The translations under genes and the position numbers were made by a program. Of a stretch of 64,000 nucleotides of DNA, positions 54,303 to 63,701 are shown piece by piece. Position 1 is the first letter of the stretch; each line of letters begins with the position of its first letter. The notes beneath the pieces were generated by a model. That model saw only the letters and a list, made by a program, of their open reading frames with translations. It ran no database searches and was not told the DNA's origin. Source of the stretch: JBBSDP01 sp038240605 (lineage in GTDB: Bacteria > Planctomycetota > Phycisphaerae > Tepidisphaerales > Tepidisphaeraceae); NCBI GenBank assembly GCA_038240605.1, contig JBBSDP010000021.1, positions 1 to 64,000 on the forward strand, in the 5' to 3' direction.

Positions 54303-54553
54303 AATGTTCGTATCCTTCAGAAGGAGGTTCCGTCTCCGCGACAACAGCGCTGGACGGGGATGCCGAGCAAGGCGGGGATTGTACAAATGCTTCACGAAGT
54401 GGCAAGCGAGCAAGTGAGCCCTGCGACTCTTCGTCTGCGCTCAGGGCAGGCAAGTCGCTGGGCTCCCTCATCCAAGTCGCTCGGCTCCCTTGGGCATACG
54501 ATGGCGCGCCGCTGCGGGTATGATCCCGCCACCCACGGCGGACATGGCCCCCT

Positions 54554-55141
54554 ATGAAACAAGGCTCGCATCCCTCTGTTTTACGGCAGAAATTCCAGCG
54601 CTGGCTGCTGGGAGCGCGTTATCTGGTCCTGATCGCAGTGGTCGCGAGCCTGCTGGTTGGGGCGGGGATGTTTGTCGTTGCGACGTTTGACGCAATCTCG
54701 CTCATCCACACGATCCGCGATTATCTCTTTTTCGCCACCGCCGATCAGCACGCGACGCTCCGCAACCAGGTCGTGACCCACGTGGTGGAAGTGGTCGATG
54801 GATACCTGCTGGCGACCGTCATGCTCATCTTCGCCCTGGGCCTCTACAGCCTGTTCATCGGACGGATCGAAACGGCGGGGGATGGAGCGCTTCAATCCGG
54901 CGTGCTGTTGATCCGCACGTTCGACGATCTGAAGGACCGGCTGGGGAAGGTCGTACTGCTGATCCTCATCGTGAAGTTTTTCGAGCACGCGCTGGAAATG
55001 AAGATCGATCGGCCCTTGGACCTGCTCTATCTGGCTCTTGGCATCATGCTGATCGCGTTGTCCATCGCCCTGGCCCACGGTAAAGTCGGCGACACCATCT
55101 CTTCCGCGGTGAAACCGAAGAGCATTCAGTCTGAAAACTGA
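54554..55141 (+). CDS. UPF0114 (YqhA-like) membrane protein
   Basis: A 195-residue protein with four predicted membrane segments (YLVLIAVVASLLVGAGMFVV, GYLLATVMLIFALGLYSLFI, KVVLLILIVKFFEHALEM, LLYLALGIMLIALSIALA), the layout and motifs of the UPF0114/YqhA family. Function is unknown; homologues are uncharacterised inner-membrane proteins. It is divergent from atpD with about 250 bases between them, which likely hold both promoters. Confidence 0.85.
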   Translation: MKQGSHPSVLRQKFQRWLLGARYLVLIAVVASLLVGAGMFVVATFDAISLIHTIRDYLFFATADQHATLRNQVVTHVVEVVDGYLLATVMLIFALGLYSLFIGRIETAGDGALQSGVLLIRTFDDLKDRLGKVVLLILIVKFFEHALEMKIDRPLDLLYLALGIMLIALSIALAHGKVGDTISSAVKPKSIQSEN

Positions 55142-55504
55142 AGAGGGCATTCACCTCGGAGACACCGTGCCCGAAGAACAGTCGCGTCATTGCCGCAACC
55201 GCGAGGGAGCGATCGCGCGGGTTCAGGGTTTAGTGAGAAGGCAGGAGACGATGCTAACTGGAGCGAGCCGCGACCGCGAGGGAGCGATTGTGCGCAAGGC
55301 CGCAATGTTCGCTCCCTCGCGGTCGCGGCTCGCTACGGTTCAGGCGCGATCGCGGCTTTCATCCTGTTCGGAGCGAGGCGAAGCCTCATAATTGTTTCTG
55401 CGGTGAATCTGCCGCCTGCATCCGTGAGGAATCCGGCTCTTTCCAGACGGGCATATTAACGGTACAAGCTCCTGAACAGGAACCGAACCCTGGGAGCGTT
55501 TCGC
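55142..55504. repeat. Spacer with perfect 26-base inverted repeat and a half copy
   Basis: Arms 55262-55287 and 55309-55334 are exact reverse complements (26 of 26) around a 21-base loop and begin AGCGAGCCGCGACCGCGAGG. A half copy lies at about 55196-55230. The same wording, diverged, occurs at 2202-2275. No gene is supported, though the last bases carry the GGGAG site of the helicase. No T-run follows the repeat, so a terminator is not favoured. Confidence 0.8.
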
Positions 55505-57553
55505 ATGGATGCGGCGTGGCTTTCGGCGCTCAACGCGCAGCAACGGATGGCGGCAACGTTTGACGCGCGCCAGCCCTTGCTCATCATCGCCGGCGCCGGC
55601 ACCGGCAAGACCAACACGCTCGCCCACCGCGTCGCCCACCTGATCTCCACGGGGATCGATCCTGGCCGGATCCTCCTGCTTACCTTCACGCGCCGTGCCG
55701 CCGCGGAAATGTCACGGCGGGTCGAACAGATCCTCACCTCCCCCTCAGCTCCCATGCGTCGCACCGCCGACGGCGCAGCACTGGCCGGGCGAATCTGGGG
55801 CGGGACGTTCCATGCGATCGCCAACCGGCTGCTACGGTTGCATGCAAGGTCGGTGGGTTTAGGTGAAAGCTTTACGGTGGCCGACCGCTCCGACGCCGAA
55901 GATCTGCTGAACGAGGTGCGCACGGATCTGGCGCTGGACAAGGGAGAGGTGCGCTTCCCGAGAAAGGGGACGTGCCTGGCGATCTACAGCCGGTGCGTGA
56001 ACGCGCAGGAGCCGGTCGATGTGGCGCTCAAGGCACATTTTCCGCGGTGCCTCAGTTACCCCGAACAGCTCAAGACGCTCTTCCGCGCCTACACGAAGTG
56101 CAAACACGAGCAGGACGTCCTCGATTACGACGACCTGCTGCTCTACTGGTTTCACCTGATGCAGGAGCCGGCCGCCTCTACCGAGGTTGCACGGCGATTT
56201 GATGCGGTGCTGGTCGATGAATACCAGGATACCAATGCACTCCAGGCCGCGATCCTCCAGAAGCTTTGTCCGGGGGGCGCGGGGCTGACGGTGGTGGGGG
56301 ACGATGCGCAAAGCATCTACTCCTTCCGCGCCGCCACCGTGCACAACATCCTCGATTTTCCGCAGACGTTTCCCGGCGCGACCGTCCTCAAGCTCGAGCA
56401 GAACTATCGCAGCGTTCAGCCGATCCTCGACGCGACGAACCACGTCATCGCCCAATGCCCGAAGCGCTACAACAAGGATCTATTCTCCGAGCGCGTCAGC
56501 CGGCAGAAGCCACGGCTGGTTACATTGTCCGATGAGCAGCAGCAGAGCGAGTACCTCATCGGCCGTTGCCTCGCGCACCTGGAAGCCGGGATCGATTTGC
56601 GGCGGCAAGCGGTGCTCTTTCGCGCCGCCCATCACAGCGACGCACTGGAGATCGAGCTGGGGCGGCGCAACATTCCCTACGTGAAGTACGGCGGGCTGAA
56701 GTTCCTCGAAGCCGCCCATGTGAAAGACGTCCTCTCGATCCTGCGCCTGGCGGAGAACCCCAAGGATTCGTCGAGCGCATTTCGCGTGCTTCAGTTGCTC
56801 GACGGCGTCGGCCCCGCGCACGCACGCCGGGCGATCCGCGAGCTGGCCGCGGCCGGCTATGACCTTCGTGCCTGGCGGTCATTTGAGGCGCCGCCAGCGG
56901 CGGCGGGGCAGTGGGAGCCGTTCGTGGAGATGATGACCGCGCTGGCCGCGAATGACCTGCCACTTCCCGAGCAGCTTGCGCGGGTTCGTCTCTTTTTCAC
57001 GCCCATCCTCGAACGGCGCTACGACCAGGCGCACGTGCGCGTGCGCGACCTGGAGCAGCTCGAGCAGATCGCCGCGGGCTTTCGCTCGCGCTCGCAACTG
57101 CTGGCGGATCTGGCGCTCGATCCGCCCTCGGGCACGCAGGACCTCGCGGGCCCGCCGTTGCGCGAGGAGGACTATCTGATCCTCTCGACGATCCACTCCG
57201 CCAAGGGATGCGAGTGGGACGCGGTCTACGTCATCCACGCCGCCGACGGCAACATCCCCTCGGACATGGCGACGGGGTCAGACGATCAGGTGGAAGAGGA
57301 ACGACGGCTGTTTTACGTCGCGCTCACCCGTGCCCGCGATTTCCTGGAGGTCTGCTTTCCGCTCCGCTACTACCACAAGAAATGGGCGACCGGCGACCGC
57401 CATACGTACGCCCAGCTCACGCGATTTCTTCCCGAATCGATCGCCGATCGTTTCGAGAAGGTGAGCCTCGAGCCCGCGCCAGCGTCGGACGCCGCGGTTC
57501 AGGCAATCGAGTCCTCGCAGATCCGTCAGAAAATTGCCGCGATGTGGGAGTGA
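55505..57553 (+). CDS. UvrD/Rep-type superfamily 1A DNA helicase
   Basis: A 682-residue 3'-5' helicase. Motif I LLIIAGAGTGKTNTLAHR, Ia LLTFTRRAAAEM, II VLVDEYQDTN, III VVGDDAQSIYSFRAA, IV LKLEQNYRSVQPIL, V ILSTIHSAKGCEWDAVYVIH and VI EERRLFYVALTRAR are all present, so it should be active. It unwinds DNA in repair or replication. ATG 55505 follows GGGAG. The C-terminus is shorter than in UvrD and lacks the Tudor-like tail, more like Rep/YjcD. It stands alone downstream of the repeat spacer. Confidence 0.92.
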   Translation: MDAAWLSALNAQQRMAATFDARQPLLIIAGAGTGKTNTLAHRVAHLISTGIDPGRILLLTFTRRAAAEMSRRVEQILTSPSAPMRRTADGAALAGRIWGGTFHAIANRLLRLHARSVGLGESFTVADRSDAEDLLNEVRTDLALDKGEVRFPRKGTCLAIYSRCVNAQEPVDVALKAHFPRCLSYPEQLKTLFRAYTKCKHEQDVLDYDDLLLYWFHLMQEPAASTEVARRFDAVLVDEYQDTNALQAAILQKLCPGGAGLTVVGDDAQSIYSFRAATVHNILDFPQTFPGATVLKLEQNYRSVQPILDATNHVIAQCPKRYNKDLFSERVSRQKPRLVTLSDEQQQSEYLIGRCLAHLEAGIDLRRQAVLFRAAHHSDALEIELGRRNIPYVKYGGLKFLEAAHVKDVLSILRLAENPKDSSSAFRVLQLLDGVGPAHARRAIRELAAAGYDLRAWRSFEAPPAAAGQWEPFVEMMTALAANDLPLPEQLARVRLFFTPILERRYDQAHVRVRDLEQLEQIAAGFRSRSQLLADLALDPPSGTQDLAGPPLREEDYLILSTIHSAKGCEWDAVYVIHAADGNIPSDMATGSDDQVEEERRLFYVALTRARDFLEVCFPLRYYHKKWATGDRHTYAQLTRFLPESIADRFEKVSLEPAPASDAAVQAIESSQIRQKIAAMWE

Positions 57554-57634
57554 GCGCCCGGATCGTTCATTGAGGTGGGATTGACACGCCGGGGCTACGC
57601 ACAATCTTGGTGATGCGGACCCTTTCGAATTACC

Positions 57635-57694
57635 TAGCACGGGCGCCTCGCCCGTGGCATTGAATGATCCGACACGGGCGAGGCCCCCGCGCTA
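57635..57694. repeat. Palindromic intergenic repeat (TAGCACGGGCGCC family)
   Basis: Arms 57635-57656 and 57673-57694 are complementary at 20 of 22 positions, starting TAGCACGGGCGCCTCGCCCG. It is in the 246-base spacer between the helicase and the CehA-type gene. It differs from the other repeat families here and has no T-run. Confidence 0.75.
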
Positions 57695-57799
57695 CTCTTT
57701 CCGCGAATTTTAAAACCATTGGATCGCAACGTTCGAGGCTGCGTCGGATTACCCATGTAAGGAAACACGATCGAATCCACACATCGTTCGGAGGCCGTC

Positions 57800-60061
57800 A
57801 TGCAACGAGTTCTCCGGTTCACACTGGGCCTCTATTCACTGGCGATCGGTGCATCGTGCATTTTTGGCGCTCGCGCCGCGGACCTTCAACCACTCGGCGC
57901 CCAGGCGGCTCGGGTGGCAGAGGCGCTGGACCACCTGGGCGCGCCGCTGACCGCGGAAGAACGAAACGAACTGGCCGCGGCAGCGAAATCCCCCGATGTT
58001 GCAACGGGGGTGGAAAAAATTCAGCAGATCCTCGATCCGCATTGTCTCCTCCTGGTCAACATCAACCCGGAGAGCCGGGTCAAGATCGCTCGGGGCGGAG
58101 CGCCCGCCGAGCTGGTCGAGCAGGGATGGCGAACGTTTCTCGTGAAGGTAGCCAACGAGGCAGGCGTTACGGCGGAACTGAAGGCGCAGAGCCCCAACGC
58201 CGGGCCGCTTCCCGGCACGCGCAAGGAGCAGATCGCCGACCGCTGGATGGACCTTGCCCCGTACACCGCGCAGCCGATGGCGGCGCCGCTCAGCGGGCTG
58301 GGCATCGAGTACCGCATCCTCTCGATCTGGGCGCGCGAGCCGGGCCAGCGCGAGGCGAAGCTCTCGTTCACCGTCGGACAGGGAACGCAGGACCTGGGAT
58401 TCCGCAACGACCTGGACGTGCTGTTCACCGTGAAACCCGCGGTTGACGTGAAGCTCGGCGTCCTCGACGAAAACGGGAAGCCGGCCACGGCATCGTTCAT
58501 CGTGCGCGACGCGCTCGGTCGGATTTACCCGTCCCGCGCCAAACGGCTGGCGCCGGATCTTGCATTCGAATCGCAGGTGTATCGTCGCGACGGGGAAACA
58601 CTCAAGCTCCCGCCGGGAGGATATACGATCGAGGTCGGCCGCGGGCCGGAGTATCTCGGCGAACGACGAGACCTCACCGTCTCCGAAGCACCGGCGGGCC
58701 AGCGCATGGACGTCGCGCTGCGGCGCTGGGTGGATCCGGCAAAGCTCGGCTGGTATTCCGGCGATCATCACATCCACGCCGCCGGCTGTGCCCATTACAC
58801 GCAGCCGAGCGAAGGCGTGCTCGCCGCCGACATGATCCGCCAGACGAGCGGGGAAGATCTGAAGGTCGGGTGCAATCTCACCTGGGGGCCGTGCTTCGAC
58901 TTCCAGAAGCAATTCTTCACCGGCGCGATCGACAAGGTTTCGGTTTATCCCTACCTGCTGCGCTACGACATCGAAGTGTCCGGCTTCGGTTCCCATCAAT
59001 CGGGCCATCTCGTGCTCCTGCGACTCAAGCAGGAAATTTATCCCGGCGGCACGTCTGATTTGCATTGGCCGACGCTCTGCCTCAACACGCTGCGCTGGGC
59101 GAAGAAGCAGGGGGCCGTCTGCGGGCCGGCCCACTCGGGATGGGGGCTGGAAGTGAATACGACCGACCTGCCGAACTACGTCGTGCCGAAATTCAGCGGC
59201 ATCGGCGCCAATGAGTACGTGGTGGACGTGACGCACGAGCTCGAGGGGCCGGACGGGAAGAACATCCCCGCCGTCGATTTCATGTCCGTCGTCGACACGC
59301 CCTACGTCTGGGAACTGAACATGTGGTACCAGACGCTCAACTGCGGCTATCGCACCCGCATCAGCGGGGAGACGGATTTCCCCTGCATCTATGGCGAGCG
59401 CGTGGGCATGGGCCGTTCGTACGTGAAGCTGCACGGCCCGCTCGACTTCGATGCCTGGTGCGACGGTATCCGCGCCGGTCGCTGTTATGCATCGGATGGT
59501 TACAGCCATCTGATCGAATTCCGTGCCGGCGACGTGGCGGTGGGCGAGGGAGCGAGCGAACTACGGCGAGACAAGCCCGGCCCCGTTCACCTCTCGGCCA
59601 AAGTCGCCGCGCTGCTTCCCGAAACCGCTGGCGCGGGCGCTGCGATCAAGAATCAGCCGTATGCGCAGAAGCCGTACTGGTCGCTGGAGCGGGCGCGGAA
59701 CGGAACGTCACGCGAGGTCAACGTTGAAGCGATCGTCAACGGCTACCCGGTTGCACACCAGGCGATCACGGCTGATGGGTCGATGCAGAACGTCTCATTC
59801 GATGTGAACGTCGAACGGAGCAGTTGGGTGGCGCTGCGCATTCTCCCCTCGTCTCACACCAATCCCGTCTTCGTGATCGTGGGTGACAAGCCGGTCCGCG
59901 CCAGCCGTCGCAGCGCCGAGTGGTGCCTGAAAGGCGTGGACCAATGCTGGTCGCAGAAGCAGCGATTCATCGCACCGGGAGAAATGGGCGATGCCAAAGC
60001 GGCGTACGACCACGCCCGAGAGGCGTACCGAAAAATCTTCAGTGAGTGCGAGGCGGATTGA
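57800..60061 (+). CDS. Secreted CehA/McbA-family metallohydrolase
   Basis: A 753-residue exported protein. Signal peptide MQRVLRFTLGLYSLAIGAS; residues about 30-310 are beta-rich with carboxypeptidase-regulatory-like character (LGVLDENGKPATASFIVRD). A PHP-like catalytic domain begins at GDHHIHAAGC (about residue 320), whose HxH binds metal, and continues with GPAHSGWGLEV and VDTPYVWELNMWYQTL. CehA/McbA proteins hydrolyse carbaryl-type esters; the natural substrate in planctomycetes is unknown. ATG 57800 follows GGAGG. Many planctomycetes have several copies. It stands alone. Confidence 0.85.
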   Translation: MQRVLRFTLGLYSLAIGASCIFGARAADLQPLGAQAARVAEALDHLGAPLTAEERNELAAAAKSPDVATGVEKIQQILDPHCLLLVNINPESRVKIARGGAPAELVEQGWRTFLVKVANEAGVTAELKAQSPNAGPLPGTRKEQIADRWMDLAPYTAQPMAAPLSGLGIEYRILSIWAREPGQREAKLSFTVGQGTQDLGFRNDLDVLFTVKPAVDVKLGVLDENGKPATASFIVRDALGRIYPSRAKRLAPDLAFESQVYRRDGETLKLPPGGYTIEVGRGPEYLGERRDLTVSEAPAGQRMDVALRRWVDPAKLGWYSGDHHIHAAGCAHYTQPSEGVLAADMIRQTSGEDLKVGCNLTWGPCFDFQKQFFTGAIDKVSVYPYLLRYDIEVSGFGSHQSGHLVLLRLKQEIYPGGTSDLHWPTLCLNTLRWAKKQGAVCGPAHSGWGLEVNTTDLPNYVVPKFSGIGANEYVVDVTHELEGPDGKNIPAVDFMSVVDTPYVWELNMWYQTLNCGYRTRISGETDFPCIYGERVGMGRSYVKLHGPLDFDAWCDGIRAGRCYASDGYSHLIEFRAGDVAVGEGASELRRDKPGPVHLSAKVAALLPETAGAGAAIKNQPYAQKPYWSLERARNGTSREVNVEAIVNGYPVAHQAITADGSMQNVSFDVNVERSSWVALRILPSSHTNPVFVIVGDKPVRASRRSAEWCLKGVDQCWSQKQRFIAPGEMGDAKAAYDHAREAYRKIFSECEAD

Positions 60062-60086
60062 AGCAGCCGCCTGCCGCGAGTGGCGC

Positions 60087-60317
60087 TCAGTGTTCCGCCT
60101 CAATCGATCGAAGGATGGCATCTTTCGCGGCTGCTTTACCCTTCGCGCCCAGGTGGACCTTGTCCCACGCCCAATACTCTTGCTTCAACGCCTCATCCGG
60201 GGTGGCAGGTTTGCGGAAGTCGGAGGCGATCCATCTCCTTTCACCCAGAAGCTGAAGCCGGCGGACTTATCCCGTTCGGAACTCCCGCCCGAGTATCGAG
60301 ATCACCTCGTTGTTCAT
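60087..60317 (-). pseudogene. Broken tail of an SGNH/GDSL hydrolase-like gene
   Basis: On the minus strand a frame begins MNNEVISILGREFRTG, meets TAA, and continues in frame as 59 residues ending with FRKPATPDEALKQEYWAWDK, then VHLGAKGKAAAKDAILRSIE and a stop. The last part matches the C-terminal DxxH block of SGNH hydrolases (D-K-V-H, then GxxxxA helix). The upstream two-thirds of the enzyme, with the GDS Ser, are missing. I read it as a decayed remnant. The family call rests on the short tail only. Confidence 0.6.
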
Positions 60318-60527
60318 GAAACCCTCCATCGGCAAAGTAAACGCTCAGGTCGAGGCGAACAGGTGAATCAGATTTGACAGCGTAGGGTCAGTCGAGAGTT
60401 GGCATTGTTTTAACGTCCCGGTGCGAACGCGCGTCCCGCAATGCAAGAAAGCACATCTAAACCCTTTGGCCGCGACGACCACGAACATGATGCTACAGGA
60501 TTGCGGCGTGCCTTACAGGAGAATGCC

Positions 60528-62330
60528 ATGCGGATTACGTTCGCTCAGCTGGCTTCGAAGATTGCCGTCATCGTAGCGGTGGCGTGCGCAATTCCCTCTT
60601 ATGCCGTAGCGGAGAGTCCTGCGCCGTTGAGCGAGCGGCAGCGTGTGTTGCACGTGCTGAACCGCCTTGGCTTCGGTCCGCGACAAGGTGATGTCGAACG
60701 TGTCGAAGCGATGGGCATCGAACGCTACGTTCAACAGCAACTGCATCCCGAGCAGATCGACGACACGGCGTGTGAGAAATCCTTGTCTCACTTCGACACG
60801 CTGCAAATGACCAGCGGCCACCTGCTCGGCAAGTTCTACACCGACATCAAGGGGTACTTCCAGATGCAGATGGCGTCGGGCAATGCCCAGGAAGTGAAGC
60901 TCCGAACCGGCCTCGACCTCAAGGCCAGCGCGCCCGCCGCAAAGCAGCCATATGCTGCGCCCGCTTCGCCCGACCTGGAGAAGCTCTCCCACGCCGACGC
61001 CATCCGCTGCGTTGGCGAGCTTCAGCAGGCCAAGCTGATCCGCGCGGCGCTCTCCGAACGCCAGCTTCAGGAGGTGCTCGTCGATTTCTGGTCGAACCAC
61101 TTCAACGTCGATGTGAAAAAGGCGCCCGTGCATGCGCTCAAGGTCGCCGACGATCGCTACGCGATTCGGCCTCACGTTTTGGGCCGTTTCCGCGACCTGC
61201 TGGGCGCCAGCGCCCACAGCCCGGCGATGCTCGCGTACCTGGACAACAAGGAGAACTCAGTGCCTCGGGAGCGATCGAAGTTCGAGAAGGGGGCGATCGA
61301 ATTTGTCGTCGGTGGAGCGCTGGGCATGAGCGCCAGGGGAATGGTCCCCGACCGCGAAGGTCCCAACGAAAACTATGGCCGTGAAATCCTGGAACTGCAT
61401 ACGCTGGGCGTGGACGGCGGGTACACGCAGAAGGATGTGCAAGAGGTCGCGCGCTGTTTTACCGGCTGGACCTATAGCCCCTTCACCGGCAACTTCGATT
61501 ACCAGGCCAACCGCCACGACCAGGGGGAAAAGACGCTGCTCGGTCACGTCATTCGCGCTGGCGGCGGCGCGCGCGACGGAGAACTCGTGCTGGACCTGCT
61601 CGCCGCTCATCCCTCGACGGCAAAGTTCATCGGTCGCAAGCTCTGTCAGCGGTTCGTCAGCGACGATCCGCCGGCCGAGCTGGTCAGCCGTGTGAGCAAG
61701 GTGTTTCTGAACACCGACGGCGACCTGCGCCAGGTCGTCCTGGCGATCGTGACCAGCCCCGAGTTCTTCTCGACGCAGACATATCGCACCAAGATCAAGA
61801 GCCCATTTGAGTTCGCGGTATCGGCGGTCCGCGCCACCGGCGCTACGTTCGACGAGCCGCGGATCCCCATCTTCGCCCGCCTGCACGCGGTGCAGGAAGG
61901 GGCGGGGACGATGGGCTACGGCGCGGATGGGCTTTCCGGCCAGCGCCGGCAGAGCCTCAACTGGCACGTTTATACGATGGGCGAGCCGCTCTTCGCCCAT
62001 ACGTCACCGACGGGCTATCCCGAGGATTCCTCGAAATGGGTGAGCCCCGGCGCGCTGATCGACCGCCTGAACTTCGCGATGGCCCTGGCGAATCACCAGC
62101 TCACTGATGTGAGCCTGGAGCCGTCCACCCTCACCGGCGGGATCGACGCCGATCAACCGCGAGCGCTGTTTGACCGGATGGCCGATTCCCTCCTGCACGG
62201 CGCGCTCGGCGCTGCGTCGCGTAAGACGCTCGAACGGTCGGCGCTAGCGCCGTCCGGAGAATCCCGCACGGTTGACGTTCCCCAATTGACGGCGCTGATC
62301 CTCGGCTCGCCCGAATTTCAACGGCGCTGA
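60528..62330 (+). CDS. DUF1800 family protein
   Basis: A 600-residue exported protein. The signal peptide is KIAVIVAVACAIPSYAVA. Family features are LNRLGFGPRQGDVERVEAMG, VDFWSNHFNV, NENYGREILELHTLGVDGGY, KDVQEVARCFTGW, and STAKFIGRKLCQRFVSDDPP. ATG 60528 follows AGGAG; the longer frame to 60441 has no signal. DUF1800 proteins occur beside DUF1501 genes and are thought to act together in a surface or periplasmic role, unknown in detail. It precedes the DUF1501 gene by 21 bases. Confidence 0.92.
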   Translation: MRITFAQLASKIAVIVAVACAIPSYAVAESPAPLSERQRVLHVLNRLGFGPRQGDVERVEAMGIERYVQQQLHPEQIDDTACEKSLSHFDTLQMTSGHLLGKFYTDIKGYFQMQMASGNAQEVKLRTGLDLKASAPAAKQPYAAPASPDLEKLSHADAIRCVGELQQAKLIRAALSERQLQEVLVDFWSNHFNVDVKKAPVHALKVADDRYAIRPHVLGRFRDLLGASAHSPAMLAYLDNKENSVPRERSKFEKGAIEFVVGGALGMSARGMVPDREGPNENYGREILELHTLGVDGGYTQKDVQEVARCFTGWTYSPFTGNFDYQANRHDQGEKTLLGHVIRAGGGARDGELVLDLLAAHPSTAKFIGRKLCQRFVSDDPPAELVSRVSKVFLNTDGDLRQVVLAIVTSPEFFSTQTYRTKIKSPFEFAVSAVRATGATFDEPRIPIFARLHAVQEGAGTMGYGADGLSGQRRQSLNWHVYTMGEPLFAHTSPTGYPEDSSKWVSPGALIDRLNFAMALANHQLTDVSLEPSTLTGGIDADQPRALFDRMADSLLHGALGAASRKTLERSALAPSGESRTVDVPQLTALILGSPEFQRR

Positions 62331-62351
62331 TCCCGCCGCACGGAGCAGAAC

Positions 62352-63674
62352 ATGAACTTCCCTCGTCGTCTTTTTTTACGGCGTGGCGCCATCGCGATGG
62401 CAGCGATGGGAACGCTGGGGACCTGCCCCGACTTCCTGTATCGAGCCGCCCTGGCCGCCGACGAACGCTCGGGCGGCGCCAGGCCGAAGACACTCGTCTG
62501 CGTCTTCCAGCGCGGCGCCGCCGACGGACTGTCGATGGTCGTCCCGTATGGCGATCCGCTTTATTATCGGCACCGCAGCGAGCTGGCCATCGCCCGTCCG
62601 GCGCGGTCGGGCGGCAACGCGGAAACCGCGCTCGATCTCGATGGCTACTTCGGTCTTCACCCGGCCATGTCGGCGCTCCTTCCGCTGTACAAGCGTGGAA
62701 CGCTGGCGGCGATCCACGCCTGCGGCTCGCCCAATCCCTCGCGGTCGCATTTCGACATGCAGGATTACATGGAATCCGCCGCCCCGGGGAACAAGAGCAT
62801 TCAGAGTGGCTGGCTCAACCGCCTGCTGATGAATTGCCCCGAAGATCGGACAACGCTCCGCGCGACGAATGGGCATCCGAGTCCCTTCCGCGCCATCTCG
62901 ATGACGCCGACCGTGCCGCGCATGCTTCAGGGTGAGGCGGATGCGCTGGCCATCCGCGACCTGGCCACGTTTGGAATGCACGGCGGAAACGCCAACGGCG
63001 CCGCCGCCGGCGCGACGAGCGGGTTTGAAGGGATGTACGACGGCGCCGTCGGTGACGTCCTCCGCGGAACGGGCAGGGAATCATTTGATGCGATGTCCAT
63101 GCTGAAAAATGCAGATCCAGCCAAGTATCGACCCGTCGCGACGGCCGACTATCCCGCAGACTCGTTCGGCCGCGCGCTAACGCAGGTGGCGCAGCTCATC
63201 AAGGCGGACGTGGGCCTGCGCGTGGCGTGCGTCGAGGTCGAAGGGTGGGACACGCACGTCAATCAGGGGGGCGCATCGGGCCAGCTCGCCGGCCGGCTTC
63301 ACGATTTCGCCCGCGGGCTGGCCGCCTTCTGCACGGATCTGGGCGATCGGCTGGCGGACGTGCTGCTCCTGACCATGAGCGAGTTCGGCCGTGCCGCCCG
63401 ACAGAACGGCAACCGCGGCACCGACCACGGCCACGGCACCTGCTTCCTCGCGCTGGGCGGACCCGTGCGGGGGGGCCGAGTCCTGGGCGATTGGCCGACG
63501 CTTGCGCCCGAGAAACTCTTCGAAGAGCGCGACCTCGCGGTGACCACCGATTTTCGCGATGTCTTCGGCGAAGCGTGCTTCAGGCACTTCGGCGCCGGCG
63601 ACGATGCGCTGGCGAAAATCTTCCCGGGATACAGGGTAGATGCGGCGCGCTTCCGCGGGATCTGTGGGGCCTAG
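62352..63674 (+). CDS. DUF1501 family protein with Tat-type signal
   Basis: A 440-residue protein with a twin-arginine signal (RRLFLRRGAIAMAAMG). Family landmarks are LVCVFQRGAADGLSMVVPYG, FGLHPAMSALLPLYKRG, SHFDMQDYME, EVEGWDTHVNQGGASGQL, LTMSEFGR and GTDHGHGT. It is related to sulfatase/alkaline-phosphatase-type folds. GGAG precedes the start. It forms an operon with DUF1800. The substrate is not known. Confidence 0.92.
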   Translation: MNFPRRLFLRRGAIAMAAMGTLGTCPDFLYRAALAADERSGGARPKTLVCVFQRGAADGLSMVVPYGDPLYYRHRSELAIARPARSGGNAETALDLDGYFGLHPAMSALLPLYKRGTLAAIHACGSPNPSRSHFDMQDYMESAAPGNKSIQSGWLNRLLMNCPEDRTTLRATNGHPSPFRAISMTPTVPRMLQGEADALAIRDLATFGMHGGNANGAAAGATSGFEGMYDGAVGDVLRGTGRESFDAMSMLKNADPAKYRPVATADYPADSFGRALTQVAQLIKADVGLRVACVEVEGWDTHVNQGGASGQLAGRLHDFARGLAAFCTDLGDRLADVLLLTMSEFGRAARQNGNRGTDHGHGTCFLALGGPVRGGRVLGDWPTLAPEKLFEERDLAVTTDFRDVFGEACFRHFGAGDDALAKIFPGYRVDAARFRGICGA

Positions 63675-63701
63675 CGCGGAATGTCCGGGCTGCATTCGCG
63701 G

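Noticed and set aside
55262..55334. Intrinsic terminator for the UPF0114 gene
   Set aside because: The stem is far too long, the loop is 21 bases and no T-run follows; related copies show it is a repeat.
57836..59509. Long minus-strand open frame (557 codons) opposite the CehA-type gene
   Set aside because: It is a mirror of a well-supported gene in G+C-rich sequence, with Arg/His/Gln-rich translation and no domain.
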